DNA of 64,000 nucleotides from Thermoflavifilum sp. (GTDB taxonomy: Bacteria; Bacteroidota; Bacteroidia; Chitinophagales; Chitinophagaceae). The number at the start of each line of letters is the position of its first letter. The first letter of the stretch is position 1. Below are positions 1 to 9,004 of the stretch, piece after piece. The stretch is taken from contig NZ_CP063141.1 of assembly GCF_014961315.1 (NCBI RefSeq), positions 558,001 through 622,000 of the forward strand, in the 5' to 3' direction. Both the position numbers and the translations under genes were made by a program. The notes under the pieces were generated by a model. It did not search any database. It saw only the letters and a list, made by a program, of their open reading frames with translations, and was not told the DNA's origin.

Positions 1-2
1 TT

Positions 3-566
3 GCGCTTGCCGGGTATCCTTACATGGGCGTGGGCCGAAACCTGGCTTATCAGAAAGCCTTATTCTTCCGCCATAAGGGATTTACTTCGCATCAGCATAT
101 TCCTTCGGGCGACGACGATCTGTTTATCAATCAGGCGGCCAACCGCCATAATGTATCTGTAATTTTACATCCCGATGCTTTTACCTATTCTCCCGCTCGC
201 AAATCCTGGAAATCGTGGTGGTCGCAGAAGAAACGACATTTAAGTACTGGAAAATATTATCATCGTTCTGATCAGCTGCGCCTGGGCATGTATGCTGCTT
301 CACATGTAGGCTTTTATTTACTGCTTTTGCTCGTTTTAATTTTTCCACCACGTCATCTGCCGCATCTGCTGTTCTGGTCTATCACGCTGGGCATGGTATT
401 TTGCAGATGGATCGTACAACATATCATTTTGCGAAAAAGTATGCAGGTGTTGAAAGAAGATGATTTAAAGCCCTATTATCTGTTATTCGATATCGCTTAT
501 TGTTTGTATTTTCTTATTTTTATGCCTCTTGCATTCAAGCGAAAAGTAAACAGCGAGTGGTCATAA
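3..566 (+). CDS. Glycosyltransferase family 2, C-terminal part (5' end outside window)
   Basis: The reading frame is open from the window edge, so the N-terminal catalytic half is missing and the apparent ATG at 24 is internal. The visible part has the signature of membrane GT2 enzymes of the poly-N-acetylglucosamine synthase or cellulose synthase type: a GDDD acidic motif after a GF..H segment, a predicted QKKRH motif equivalent to the QxxRW acceptor motif, then two or three hydrophobic segments at the C-terminus. It would transfer a sugar from a nucleotide sugar at the inner membrane. Substrate and product cannot be read from this fragment. It ends 15 bases before rsmG on the same strand, so the two may be co-transcribed. 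Confidence 0.75.
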   Translation, partial: ALAGYPYMGVGRNLAYQKALFFRHKGFTSHQHIPSGDDDLFINQAANRHNVSVILHPDAFTYSPARKSWKSWWSQKKRHLSTGKYYHRSDQLRLGMYAASHVGFYLLLLLVLIFPPRHLPHLLFWSITLGMVFCRWIVQHIILRKSMQVLKEDDLKPYYLLFDIAYCLYFLIFMPLAFKRKVNSEWS

Positions 567-581
567 AATTGTTTACCATAC

Positions 582-1241
582 ATGCCTGAACAGGATATAC
601 GGGACTCCGTGGAATTGATTCTATCTTACTTTCCCGAACTCACCCTCACACAAAAATCACAATTTACGGCTCTGGCAGAATTGTATCATTTCTGGAATCA
701 ACGCATCAATGTGATATCCAGAAAAGATATCCATGCCTTGTATGAACGACATGTTTTACATGCATTAAGTATCGGGTTATGTTATCATTTTCAACCCCAG
801 CAGCAAGTTATAGATATTGGCACTGGGGGCGGATTTCCGGGCATTCCACTGGCCATTTTATTTCCGGAAACTTCATTTTTACTCATCGATTCCATTGGAA
901 AAAAGATCCGGGTTGTGCAGGATATTGTTCAACAACTTAAGCTCACACATGTAGAAGCGCGTCAAATGCGTGCCGAACAACTTCCTGAAGCCTGCTGCCA
1001 TTATGCAGTGAGTCGGGCTGTTGCTCCATTATCATTATTATGGAAATGGGCCCGGCACATCATTAAACCCATGAATGGCAATGGATTGATTTGTTTGAAA
1101 GGAGGCGATTTATCTGTGGAAATTCAGGAATGTGGCTGTCAGCCGGTGATTCATGACTTGTATAAACTTTTACGAAGAGATTATTTTCAGCAAAAATATC
1201 TTTTATTCGTTTCGATTCATCAGGCCGAATCTTTTAAATAA
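582..1241 (+). CDS. rsmG: 16S rRNA (guanine-N7)-methyltransferase RsmG
   Basis: RsmG (GidB) uses S-adenosylmethionine to methylate N7 of G527 in 16S rRNA. The 219-residue length is normal. The SAM-binding motif DIGTGGGFPGIP lies at about residues 78-89, preceded by the family motif NVISRKD (43-49) and followed by DSIGKK and an SRAVAPL segment. The C-terminal coding end overlaps the convergent LptF/LptG-type gene by 39 bases. The ATG at 582 gives the expected N-terminus. Confidence 0.95.
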   Translation: MPEQDIRDSVELILSYFPELTLTQKSQFTALAELYHFWNQRINVISRKDIHALYERHVLHALSIGLCYHFQPQQQVIDIGTGGGFPGIPLAILFPETSFLLIDSIGKKIRVVQDIVQQLKLTHVEARQMRAEQLPEACCHYAVSRAVAPLSLLWKWARHIIKPMNGNGLICLKGGDLSVEIQECGCQPVIHDLYKLLRRDYFQQKYLLFVSIHQAESFK

Positions 1242-2678
1242 TGGCATCCAGCGTACAAATTGCCGTATGGATGTGCGTATCTGTTTACCCAGGCGATAAT
1301 AAAACTCTTTATTAAACAACTGCGAATCATTCAGCGCCTTATACACCAGGAAAACAGCGATGGGTACCAGCACCATGGTAGCCAGCCACATACCCAGCCA
1401 TGGCGCCACTACTCCATTCCGGGCCAGCTTTTCCCCGATGGTGGATATCACATTATACACCACAAAAAATCCCACGGCAAATACCAGCGGCGTGCCCAGT
1501 CCTCCTTTGCGAATGATGGAACCCAGAGGCGCACCAATTAAAAACAAAACCATGCAAGCAAATGATAGCGTAAATTTGCGATGCCATTCAATTTTATGTT
1601 TACGAATACTATCCGATAAATCTTTATAATTCTGCGCAGCAATCTGTAAAACCATATTATCATCCTGTTCGATATTCATCTGAATTCGCTGTAACACATA
1701 GCTCAACACGGAGTCGGGGATGGTTTCTATAAAATGATGTACATGAGCTGGAAGTGGAACTGCATGTGCAAGCCAGCCGGTATCTTTCCAGGCATAAAAT
1801 GCATAGTGGGGTGTGATTTCGGCTTTTACCCGCCTGCCCGGATCATCCAGTTGCAATCCAATGGAATCGATGGCCTGATTCAGCTGTTTGACATTCAACA
1901 TTTGATACGAACCTGCAAATAACTGAATGGGCGTGCGCGTGAAAGCAAATGAACTGAGATCAAAGATTTTTTGAAAACGGTGAAAATGCACGCGCACAAA
2001 ATCATTCGATACCGCCGGTCTGAATCCACGCTCTTCATATTCCCATCCATTGAATAACGTGAAAATCACATATCGTTTGTTGGGCGATTGTTCCATAATG
2101 CCTTTCTCTGCCAGAATAAGTTTATCACTGGTACTCACACTCCGATCGTAAATCACCACATGATAAATGGTTTTGCCATCAGGAGCTTTATCGCCCACCC
2201 GAATAGCATAGCCTTCAAGCTCATTGAAAAACACACCTGGCTTAATATTAAAACCATGCTTGAGATTGCGAATATCATACAACAAAGAATCGCCATGCAG
2301 ATTCGCCCAGGGAATCACGTAATTGGAAAACAAAAAAGCAAGAATGGCAATACAGCCGCTTAAAATAATCAAAGGCTGCATGAATCGCATCAGCGAAATA
2401 CCCGCCGATTTTAACGCAACGAGCTCAAAGTTTTCACCCAGGTTACCGAAGGTCATGATGGAAGAAAGTAAAATCGCCAGGGGAAGCGCAAGGGGCACCA
2501 TTTGCGTGCTCATATAGCCCAGCAATTTCAAAATAATACCCATCTCCAGTCCCTTGCCCACCAGATCATCAATATATTTCCACAGGAATTGCATGATGAG
2601 AACGAACAGGGTGATGAAAAAAGTAACCACAAAAGGCCCGAGAAAGGCTTTGATGATGAGCTTATCCAATTTTTTCAT
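1203..2678 (-). CDS. LptF/LptG-family lipopolysaccharide export permease
   Basis: This is the inner-membrane permease type of the Lpt system, which extracts lipopolysaccharide from the inner membrane and passes it to the periplasmic bridge. It shows the family plan: a short N-terminus, about three transmembrane helices in the first 120 residues, including a PLALPLAILLSSIMTFG segment, a large periplasmic beta-jellyroll region, and three helices near the C-terminus with the GAPLGSIIRKGG motif. I chose the ATG at 2678, giving 491 residues beginning MKKLDKLIIKAF. The frame is open further upstream to 2795, but that extension is unlike the family and overlaps the divergent neighbour. LptF and LptG cannot be told apart here. 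Confidence 0.9.
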   Translation of the reverse strand: MKKLDKLIIKAFLGPFVVTFFITLFVLIMQFLWKYIDDLVGKGLEMGIILKLLGYMSTQMVPLALPLAILLSSIMTFGNLGENFELVALKSAGISLMRFMQPLIILSGCIAILAFLFSNYVIPWANLHGDSLLYDIRNLKHGFNIKPGVFFNELEGYAIRVGDKAPDGKTIYHVVIYDRSVSTSDKLILAEKGIMEQSPNKRYVIFTLFNGWEYEERGFRPAVSNDFVRVHFHRFQKIFDLSSFAFTRTPIQLFAGSYQMLNVKQLNQAIDSIGLQLDDPGRRVKAEITPHYAFYAWKDTGWLAHAVPLPAHVHHFIETIPDSVLSYVLQRIQMNIEQDDNMVLQIAAQNYKDLSDSIRKHKIEWHRKFTLSFACMVLFLIGAPLGSIIRKGGLGTPLVFAVGFFVVYNVISTIGEKLARNGVVAPWLGMWLATMVLVPIAVFLVYKALNDSQLFNKEFYYRLGKQIRTSIRQFVRWMPLFKRFGLMNRNE

Positions 2679-2752
2679 CCCTGCCCCGATTTTGATTTTT
2701 GCTTCATCTTTGTAGAAGCAGTCGCATACAAGTATATCACCAAAATCATAAA

Positions 2753-3394
2753 ATGAAAGGTCACGAATCCACAGCAAATTTAGGGCTTTCACCACAGGAA
2801 CTTGAACTGGTGTATAACAGCGAATGGATACTGATGAAAAACCAGATTATCCAGAAAGCGGTTGCACTGATGGGACAATTGCAGGAATCTCTGCAGGAAA
2901 GCCTGCAGGGATGGCATTTGCCCGAAGAATGGCTGCAACCCGGCGCTAAAATTTCCCGCGGCGAGCGCTATGAAGGCCTGCCTTATGTGATACTCGACTT
3001 TCCCCGTTTTTTTAGCCAGCAAGGCGTATTCGCCTGTAGAAGCCTGTTCTGGTGGGGACATTATTTTACCTGCACCCTGCATCTATCGGGAAAGTTTCTT
3101 ATCCGGTACCGCCCGCTTTTATGGGCAAATGTGGAATACCTGCAACAGCAGGACTGGTGGGTGAGTTGTAGCGAGGAAGAGTGGACCCATCAGGTGCACG
3201 AAAGCAAGGATTATCGGCCTCTTACATATATTACACCAGATGCTTTTTGGGCATTCCTTCAGAAACGTCGATTCCTGAAACTGGTGAAGACTTACCCCCT
3301 GCGGGAATGGAGCGGTTTTGTGGCATTTGCGGTGGAAAACTATAGCCAGTTACTCAGTTGTCTGGGTATGGCGCCAGATAACAACCATTCATAG
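2753..3394 (+). CDS. Conserved hypothetical protein of Bacteroidota
   Basis: A 213-residue soluble protein with no signal peptide and no transmembrane segment. The start at 2753 (MKGHES) leaves a 74-base divergent gap to the permease start at 2678; an earlier in-frame ATG at 2699 would shorten that gap to 20 bases. The sequence is rich in Trp and Tyr, with a central segment (GERYEGLPYVILDFPR) and an FWWGHYF motif. It resembles an uncharacterised family that I associate with Chitinophagaceae, but I know no function. The 3' end overlaps the convergent START-like gene by six bases. Confidence 0.75.
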   Translation: MKGHESTANLGLSPQELELVYNSEWILMKNQIIQKAVALMGQLQESLQESLQGWHLPEEWLQPGAKISRGERYEGLPYVILDFPRFFSQQGVFACRSLFWWGHYFTCTLHLSGKFLIRYRPLLWANVEYLQQQDWWVSCSEEEWTHQVHESKDYRPLTYITPDAFWAFLQKRRFLKLVKTYPLREWSGFVAFAVENYSQLLSCLGMAPDNNHS

Positions 3395-3778
3395 GCTGCC
3401 GATACGATGCAAAAGTTCTTTTACCTGATAGTCCCAGAGCCGCGATTGGTCGGCAATTTCCTTTTTATCTGCGAAGTCCTTCACGACCAGGATAGTTTCG
3501 TTGGTAACTTCTGATTTCTGGATGCGAAATTCAAAATATTCGTCTTTCTGGCTGTTCAGCCACCGCAAACGAATATACTCCTCAGGCTTTTGCTCCACAA
3601 TCACGGCCTTCTCTTCTGAGCCATTCCAGGAAAAGGAAAATACATTATCCCGCAGGTCAACCTTATCTGCAAACCATTCCTGCAATCCGGCAGGCGTAGC
3701 CAGAAATTCGTATAAGATGCCCGGTGAACAACGCACGGGATACTCTAATGTGTATTGAATGCGCTTCGTCATGCTCAT
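3389..3778 (-). CDS. START-like (SRPBCC/AHSA1) domain protein
   Basis: About 129 residues with the pattern of a START-like or AHSA1 fold: a first strand, a helix-containing FLATPAGLQEWFAD segment, then antiparallel strands (VFSFSWNG, EYIRLRWLN, EYFEFRI, TILVVKDFA) and a long C-terminal helix ending in LHRIGSL. Such proteins bind hydrophobic ligands or act as Hsp90-type cofactors; the ligand is unknown. I chose the ATG at 3778 (MSMTKR); the frame also has an ATG at 3805 that would add nine residues outside the fold. Confidence 0.8.
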   Translation of the reverse strand: MSMTKRIQYTLEYPVRCSPGILYEFLATPAGLQEWFADKVDLRDNVFSFSWNGSEEKAVIVEQKPEEYIRLRWLNSQKDEYFEFRIQKSEVTNETILVVKDFADKKEIADQSRLWDYQVKELLHRIGSL

Positions 3779-3915
3779 GAATTTAACATCCTTCTCTGGA
3801 TGCAAGTATAGAAAAATAATATATCCTTCAAAATATTTTTCGATAGCAAAATCATTGCCCGCTCCTCAAAGGTTTGGAGCCAGAAATTGAAAAGGAGAAA
3901 GATTTTTTTATTTTT

Positions 3916-3946
3916 TTTGAAACAATCAAAAAAATGTATATATTTG
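3916..3946 (+). promoter_or_regulatory. Bacteroidota-type promoter of the primary sigma gene
   Basis: A TTTG -33 box at 3916-3919 and a perfect TATATTTG -7 box (TAnnTTTG) at 3939-3946 are separated by 19 bases. The start codon is 50 bases downstream. The stretch just upstream is a long T-rich run. Confidence 0.8.
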
Positions 3947-3996
3947 CCTGCACGCTTTTAACATTTTTTTAACCTACAAAAAATCCATCCACTACC

Positions 3997-4872
3997 ATGT
4001 CGATGCGTCAGCTGAAGATTACCAAATCGATTACCAATCGTGAATCTCAGTCCCTTGAAAAGTACCTGCAGGAAATTGGAAAAGTTGACCTGCTCAGCCC
4101 GGAAGAAGAAGTAGAATTAGCCATTCGCATCAAACAGGGTGACCAGCAAGCTCTGGAAAAGCTCACCAAGGCCAATTTGCGTTTCGTGGTTTCCGTAGCC
4201 AAGCAATATCAAAATCAGGGACTTTCACTCTGCGATTTAATTAACGAAGGCAATCTGGGGCTCATCAAAGCCGCTCAACGATTTGATGAAACCCGGGGAT
4301 TCAAATTCATTTCCTACGCCGTGTGGTGGATTCGTCAATCCATTCTGCAGGCACTGGCTGAACAATCGCGTATCGTACGGCTTCCGTTGAACAAAGTTGG
4401 CCTATCCAATAAAATCAGCAAGACCTACTGTCAGCTGGAGCAGGAATATGAGCGAGAGCCGTCGGCCGAAGAACTGGCCGAGGTGCTGGATATTCAACCC
4501 GAAGAAGTGGAAGCTACACTGGGACTTTCCGGCCGTCCGATTTCCGTGGATGCACCGTTTGCTGAAGGAGAGGAAGGTTCCCTGCTGGATGTGCTGGAGA
4601 ATCCCAATTCAGAAAGTGCCGATATGGCTTTAACCTACCATGAATCCCTGCGTCGGGAAATTGAACGTTCGCTTTCCACGCTTACCGAGCGTCAGAAAGA
4701 CGTGGTGAAGTTGTATTTTGGCATAGGCGTGGAACATCCAATGTCGCTGGAAGATATTGGCGAAAAATTTGGCCTGACGCGTGAAAGGGTGCGACAAATC
4801 AAAGATAAAGCCATCAATAAATTGCGAACAACTTCTCGCTGCCGGCATCTGCGTCATTTTCTGGGTGTTTAA
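3997..4872 (+). CDS. rpoD: RNA polymerase primary sigma factor (sigma-70 family)
   Basis: The 291-residue protein is the compact primary sigma factor typical of Bacteroidota, without the long region 1.1 of proteobacterial RpoD. Region 1.2 is at about 18-45. Region 2 (about 57-127) carries [13 protein letters not shown], the core-binding [10 protein letters not shown] and the promoter-melting [14 protein letters not shown]. Region 3 is at about 135-200, and the region 4 helix-turn-helix is at 250-270 ([19 protein letters not shown]). It is expected to recognise the TTTG/TAnnTTTG promoters seen across this window, including its own at 3916-3946. Confidence 0.95.
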   Translation: MSMRQLKITKSITNRESQSLEKYLQEIGKVDLLSPEEEVELAIRIKQGDQQALEKLTKANLRFVVSVAKQYQNQGLSLCDLINEGNLGLIKAAQRFDETRGFKFISYAVWWIRQSILQALAEQSRIVRLPLNKVGLSNKISKTYCQLEQEYEREPSAEELAEVLDIQPEEVEATLGLSGRPISVDAPFAEGEEGSLLDVLENPNSESADMALTYHESLRREIERSLSTLTERQKDVVKLYFGIGVEHPMSLEDIGEKFGLTRERVRQIKDKAINKLRTTSRCRHLRHFLGV

Positions 4873-4895
4873 AAAAACATGGCACTCATTCCGCA

Positions 4896-4926
4896 TTTCA
4901 TATTGACCGGAAAGCGCATAATTTTG
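4896..4926 (+). promoter_or_regulatory. Probable promoter of ffh
   Basis: TAATTTTG at 4919-4926 matches the -7 consensus TAnnTTTG exactly. The best -33 candidate is TTTC at 4896-4899, 19 bases upstream and imperfect. The ATG is 22 bases downstream, giving a very short leader. Confidence 0.55.
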
Positions 4927-4947
4927 CAGCCTTAATGTGCAGGTCTG

Positions 4948-6267
4948 ATGTTTGAATCTTTATCGGAAAGGCTGGAATCGGCGTTTAAGCAGCTTAAAGG
5001 CCAGGGCAGAATCACAGAAATCAATGTGGCTGCTACCCTGAAAGAAATTCGTCGCGCCCTGGTGGATGCTGACGTAAACTATAAGATTGCCAAAGAATTC
5101 ACAGACCGTGTAAAAGAAAAGGCGCTCGGCGCAAAGGTACTGCAATCTGTTTCGCCGGGACAGCTCATGGTCAAGCTCGTGCAAGATGAGCTTACCGCGC
5201 TCATGGGCGGCGAGGCGGCGCCTCTTGCGCTGGAACATAAGCCCTCCGTAGTGCTGGTGGTGGGCCTGCAGGGTTCCGGTAAAACCACCTTCTCAGGTAA
5301 ACTCGCCTATTTCATTCGCCAGAAACTACACAAATCACCACTACTGGTAGCAGCCGATATCTATCGCCCCGCAGCAATCGAACAATTAAAGGTAATCGGT
5401 CAACAAATTCAGGTTCCCGTATTTTCCGAAGAGGGACTTTCTGCTGTGGAAATCGCCAGACATGCGGTTGCAGAAGCCAGAAATCGTGGATATCAGGTGG
5501 TGATTATTGATACGGCGGGGCGGCTGGCAATTGATGAAGCCATGATGCAGGAAGTAGCCGATATCAAAACAGCCGTGAACCCGGAAGAAATTCTGTTTGT
5601 TGCCGATGCTATGACGGGCCAGGATGCCGTGAATACAGCAAAGGCCTTTCACGACCGACTGTCCTTCACCGGCGTGGTGTTAACCAAAATGGACGGCGAT
5701 ACCCGCGGTGGCGCGGCGCTTTCCATTAAATACACTATCCAGAAACCCATTAAATTTATTAGCGCAGGCGAGAAGCCCGATACCCTCGACATATTCTACC
5801 CTGAGCGCATGGCGCAACGCATCCTCGGCATGGGCGATATTGTTTCCCTGGTGGAAAAAGCACAGGAACAATATGACGCCGAAATGGCCAAACGGCTGGA
5901 AAAAAAGATCCGTAAAAACCAGTTTGATCTAAACGATTTTAAAGAACAACTCGCACAGATTCGCAAAATGGGCAATTTGAAAGACCTGCTGGCCATGATT
6001 CCAGGTATGGGTAAGCAACTCAAGCATCTGGACCTGAACGATGATGCTTTTAAAGGTATTGAAGCCATCATCAACTCCATGACACCTGAAGAACGGGCTA
6101 ATCCCGATATCATTGACGGCAGCCGGCGCAGGCGGATAGCCAGGGGCGCAGGCCGCGATATCCAGGAAGTTAACCAGTTCCTCAAACAATTTGAACAGAT
6201 GCGTCAGATGATGAAAATGATGAACAAAATGGGCTCACTCAACCCCCTGCATATCAGAAAAAATTAA
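4948..6267 (+). CDS. ffh: Signal recognition particle protein Ffh (SRP54)
   Basis: This GTPase binds signal sequences on ribosomes and delivers membrane proteins to FtsY. The 439-residue protein shows the N domain (about 1-95), a G domain with P-loop GLQGSGKT at 106-113, DTAGRL near 189 and the [10 protein letters not shown] guanine-specificity segment, and a methionine-rich M domain from about 295 to the end (MIPGMGKQ, then [12 protein letters not shown]). It is complete and ordinary. It precedes rpsP-rimM-trmD-rplS in the same orientation, the same grouping known from many bacteria. Confidence 0.97.
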   Translation: MFESLSERLESAFKQLKGQGRITEINVAATLKEIRRALVDADVNYKIAKEFTDRVKEKALGAKVLQSVSPGQLMVKLVQDELTALMGGEAAPLALEHKPSVVLVVGLQGSGKTTFSGKLAYFIRQKLHKSPLLVAADIYRPAAIEQLKVIGQQIQVPVFSEEGLSAVEIARHAVAEARNRGYQVVIIDTAGRLAIDEAMMQEVADIKTAVNPEEILFVADAMTGQDAVNTAKAFHDRLSFTGVVLTKMDGDTRGGAALSIKYTIQKPIKFISAGEKPDTLDIFYPERMAQRILGMGDIVSLVEKAQEQYDAEMAKRLEKKIRKNQFDLNDFKEQLAQIRKMGNLKDLLAMIPGMGKQLKHLDLNDDAFKGIEAIINSMTPEERANPDIIDGSRRRRIARGAGRDIQEVNQFLKQFEQMRQMMKMMNKMGSLNPLHIRKN

Positions 6268-6324
6268 AAACGGGTATTTCGGAAAATTTATCAGCATATT
6301 ATAGATTTTTCCTGAAGAATGCTG

Positions 6325-6332
6325 TAGCTTTG
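6325..6332 (+). promoter_or_regulatory. Possible -7 promoter box of rpsP
   Basis: TAGCTTTG fits TAnnTTTG and lies 39 bases before the chosen rpsP ATG. No good -33 box is visible at the expected distance, so this rests on the -7 element alone. Confidence 0.45.
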
Positions 6333-6371
6333 CAGGCGCTATATACTCGCAAAAAAATAATTCGTTTATTT

Positions 6372-6839
6372 ATGCCAGTAAAGATCAGATTACAACGCCA
6401 CGGAGCCAAAAAGAAACCATACTACTTTATTGTGGTAGCCGATTCCAGGGCTCCTCGCGATGGGAAATTCATCCAGAAAATTGGAATTTATAACCCCCTC
6501 ACTGTTCCGGCTACCATCTCTATTGACAGGAATAAGGCCCTGCACTGGTTACAGAAAGGTGCTCAACCCACCGATACCGTGCGGCGCATTCTCTCCTTCA
6601 AGGGCATTCTCTACCTGAAACATTTACTCAGGGGCGTAAAACTGGGTCTGTTTGACGAACAAACCGCCTGGGAACGCTTTGAAAAATGGAACGCCGAACA
6701 TGAAAAGAAAATTGCCGCCCGGAGAGAATACCACAAAAAAGCCAGAATGCAGCAGACTACTCCGATTGTGAAAAAAGTGGAGGGTGAATCCAAACCGGAC
6801 ACGTCTGCCCATTCCGATACCCAGCCCTCTGCCGAATAG
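6372..6839 (+). CDS. rpsP: 30S ribosomal protein S16
   Basis: The protein begins [18 protein letters not shown], the standard S16 N-terminus, so I chose the ATG at 6372 rather than the in-frame ATG at 6330. The conserved core ([22 protein letters not shown]) lies within the first 45 residues. At 155 residues it is longer than the roughly 80-90 residues of enterobacterial S16; the extra C-terminal part is rich in Lys, Glu and Thr and probably disordered, which is common in Bacteroidota S16. First gene of rpsP-rimM-trmD. Confidence 0.95.
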   Translation: MPVKIRLQRHGAKKKPYYFIVVADSRAPRDGKFIQKIGIYNPLTVPATISIDRNKALHWLQKGAQPTDTVRRILSFKGILYLKHLLRGVKLGLFDEQTAWERFEKWNAEHEKKIAARREYHKKARMQQTTPIVKKVEGESKPDTSAHSDTQPSAE

Positions 6840-6860
6840 CATCTCAGGCTTCGGAATCAT

Positions 6861-7433
6861 GTGTTTGATTTAAACGGATATCCATTGGCTCGTCTGGTCA
6901 CGGGATATGTTGAAAATTATTATCCCGTTGGAAAAATCGTAGGAGTCAGGGGAATCAAGGGTGAAATGGTCATCCAGCACACGATGGGTGAAGATCCCAT
7001 GCTAGATGGCTGGGAAGTGGTTTTTATTGAAGAGCACAAACAGAGTTTTATCCCGCATTTCATCCTGTCGGCCCAACTCGTTCAACCCGACGAATTGTGG
7101 CTTCAATTAGACGATATCCATACTCGTGAGCAAGCCCTTTTATTGGTCCATAAGCAAGTTTACCTACCGGAAGAAGAATTTCGTACACGTGCCCCCCATT
7201 CGCCGCTGCAGTTGCTGGGCTATGAAATCAGGATAGACGACCCTTCACAACCTGAAAGGCTGGGCCTGGTAGAAGAAATCATAGAAACTCCAACCCAGCT
7301 GATTGTAAAAACGCATTACCAGCAAAAGGAAATACTCATTCCCCTTCATGCACAAACATGGGTGGCTACCGATGCTCGAAAAAAGCATCTGTATCTTCGC
7401 CTTCCGGATGGTCTTCTGGATGTATATCTTTAA
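6861..7433 (+). CDS. rimM: Ribosome maturation factor RimM
   Basis: RimM helps 30S head assembly and binds S19. The N-terminal barrel carries VGKIVGVRGIKGE (about 23-35) and the C-terminal PRC-type barrel carries LLGYEI, LGLVEEI and a final LPDGLLDVYL. There is no in-frame ATG near the start: the longest form starts with GTG at 6861, and a TTG at 6885 would give a length nearer the usual N-terminus. rpsP and rimM share a frame and are separated by one stop codon and seven codons. Confidence 0.9.
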   Translation: MFDLNGYPLARLVTGYVENYYPVGKIVGVRGIKGEMVIQHTMGEDPMLDGWEVVFIEEHKQSFIPHFILSAQLVQPDELWLQLDDIHTREQALLLVHKQVYLPEEEFRTRAPHSPLQLLGYEIRIDDPSQPERLGLVEEIIETPTQLIVKTHYQQKEILIPLHAQTWVATDARKKHLYLRLPDGLLDVYL

Positions 7434-7445
7434 GGACGAATAGCC

Positions 7446-8147
7446 ATGCGTATTGATATCCTCAGTGCGGTGCCTCAATTGCTTGAAAGTCCCTTTAGCC
7501 ATTCCATCTTAAAAAGGGCTCAGGACAGGGGTTTATTGCAGATTCAGGTGCATAACCTGCGCGATTATACACCCTATGCCCATAAGCAGATTGACGACTA
7601 TCCTTACGGTGGGGGGGCTGGAATGGTGCTGATGCCCGAGCCGCTGGCCCGTGCTATTGAAAGCTTGAAAGCACAACGTACGTATGATGAAATCATTTTT
7701 CTGACGCCCGATGGCGAACCTTTTACCCAGGCTATAGCCAACAGGCTTTCCCTCAAGCAGGCGCTTTTGCTGATTTGCGGCCATTACAAGGGCATCGACG
7801 AACGTATTCGGGAACATTTCGTAACAATGGAACTTTCTATCGGCGATTATGTGATTTCGGGCGGAGAACTTGCGGCTGCTGTAGTTACCGACGCAATCGC
7901 CCGGCTCATTCCTGGAGTATTAAACGATGAAACCTCCGCGTTGAGTGATTCATTTCAGGATCAACTGCTTTCGCCTCCGGTATATACCCGTCCGGCGGAT
8001 TTTCGGGGCTGGAAGGTTCCCGACATTTTATTGAGCGGCGATCATGAAAAAATTGCCCGGTGGCGCTATGAAAAGGCACTTGAAAGAACAAAACAACGCC
8101 GCCCGGATTTGCTTTCCCGGGCAGAAAATCATGAAAAATCAGCCTGA
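7446..8147 (+). CDS. trmD: tRNA (guanine37-N1)-methyltransferase TrmD
   Basis: TrmD methylates N1 of G37 in tRNAs, which prevents +1 frameshifting. The 233-residue protein has the SPOUT trefoil-knot signatures: [14 protein letters not shown] (54-67), [14 protein letters not shown] (108-121) and [14 protein letters not shown] (131-144). The catalytic-type Asp and an [10 protein letters not shown] segment follow in the C-terminal domain. It starts 12 bases after rimM, so the genes are translationally close. Confidence 0.97.
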   Translation: MRIDILSAVPQLLESPFSHSILKRAQDRGLLQIQVHNLRDYTPYAHKQIDDYPYGGGAGMVLMPEPLARAIESLKAQRTYDEIIFLTPDGEPFTQAIANRLSLKQALLLICGHYKGIDERIREHFVTMELSIGDYVISGGELAAAVVTDAIARLIPGVLNDETSALSDSFQDQLLSPPVYTRPADFRGWKVPDILLSGDHEKIARWRYEKALERTKQRRPDLLSRAENHEKSA

Positions 8148-8148
8148 A

Positions 8149-8180
8149 ATTGTCGGGCACCAAAATCTTTTTTACCTTTG
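8149..8180 (+). promoter_or_regulatory. Promoter of rplS
   Basis: ATTG at 8149-8152 and TACCTTTG at 8173-8180 are spaced by 20 bases, a good match to the Bacteroidota consensus. The element starts immediately after the trmD stop codon, so rplS has its own promoter in addition to any readthrough from rpsP-rimM-trmD. The rplS ATG is 25 bases downstream. Confidence 0.75.
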
Positions 8181-8204
8181 CACATTCTTTTAAAGCTCAT
8201 AGCT

Positions 8205-8549
8205 ATGGATCCAATTAGCTTTGTTCATCAGCAAATGACTCCCGCCAAGGAATTTCCTCCTTTTAAGCCGGGCGATAATATCACCGTAACCTATCGGATT
8301 GTAGAAGGGAATAAAGAAAGAACCCAATCTTTTAAAGGCGATGTGATTAAGCGACAGGGCCGCGGATATACGGCTACTTTTACGGTAAGAAAAGTATCCG
8401 ACGGGGTTGGGGTGGAAAGGACCTTCCCGCTTTATTCTCCCAGTATCGAATCGATTGTCTTGAATAAAACCGGTAAAGTGCGCAGAGCTAAGCTCTATTA
8501 TCTGCGTGAACGTTCAGGAAAATCGGCCCGTATTCGCGAGAAACGCTAA
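8205..8549 (+). CDS. rplS: 50S ribosomal protein L19
   Basis: L19 lies at the 30S-50S interface. The 114-residue protein shows the family motifs [41 protein letters not shown] and the [17 protein letters not shown] tail. I chose the ATG at 8205 (MDPISFV) over an in-frame ATG at 8178, because the latter lies inside the -7 promoter box and adds residues unlike the family. Confidence 0.96.
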   Translation: MDPISFVHQQMTPAKEFPPFKPGDNITVTYRIVEGNKERTQSFKGDVIKRQGRGYTATFTVRKVSDGVGVERTFPLYSPSIESIVLNKTGKVRRAKLYYLRERSGKSARIREKR

Positions 8550-8656
8550 TTTGCACTTGAGCCTGTATGTTTTCATATTCCGGGCTCAAACAAATATTAA
8601 CTAAACTTTTCTTGATCTTTACAGTCTGAGGTAAGGATTTTCTCGTATATAACCTG

Positions 8657-8664
8657 TATATTTG
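8657..8664 (+). promoter_or_regulatory. Possible -7 promoter box of the tatA-like gene
   Basis: TATATTTG fits TAnnTTTG exactly and lies 43 bases before the ATG at 8708. No clear TTTG is seen at the -33 position. Confidence 0.45.
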
Positions 8665-8707
8665 TTTCGACTAACAGGTTTTTTGATTCACTAAAAACGG
8701 TGTATAT

Positions 8708-8986
8708 ATGTTACACAATTTCGCACACGGGGATTTGCTGATGCTGTTCAGTGAAGGCCATCTGTTTGTAATTGCACTGATTGCCCTGTTGCTTTTCGGC
8801 GGCAAAAAGATCCCTGAGCTCATGCGTGGACTGGGGAGTGGCATCCGGGAGTTTAACGATGCTAAGAATAATGTTCGCCGTGAAATAGAAGACAGTATTC
8901 GGAAAGACGCAACGGCCACTAATACACCATCCCAGCCGGCAAGTAATCCGACGGTGAGCTCTACCAATCCTTCTTCCGGGCAATAA
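8708..8986 (+). CDS. tatA: Twin-arginine translocase subunit TatA/TatE type
   Basis: A 92-residue protein with one N-terminal transmembrane helix (about 15-33) followed by the TatA hinge [21 protein letters not shown] and an amphipathic, then charged and Ser/Thr/Pro-rich tail. This is the pore-forming type of subunit that exports folded proteins with twin-arginine signals. No tatC is present in the window. It lies directly upstream of gatA in the same reading frame, separated only by its stop codon and a few codons. Confidence 0.88.
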   Translation: MLHNFAHGDLLMLFSEGHLFVIALIALLLFGGKKIPELMRGLGSGIREFNDAKNNVRREIEDSIRKDATATNTPSQPASNPTVSSTNPSSGQ

Positions 8987-9004
8987 TTCAGTACCGGTTT
9001 CCGG

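Noticed and set aside
2679..2795. N-terminal extension of the LptF/LptG-type gene
   Set aside because: The extension is unlike the family and overlaps the start of the divergent gene; the ATG at 2678 gives the standard N-terminus.
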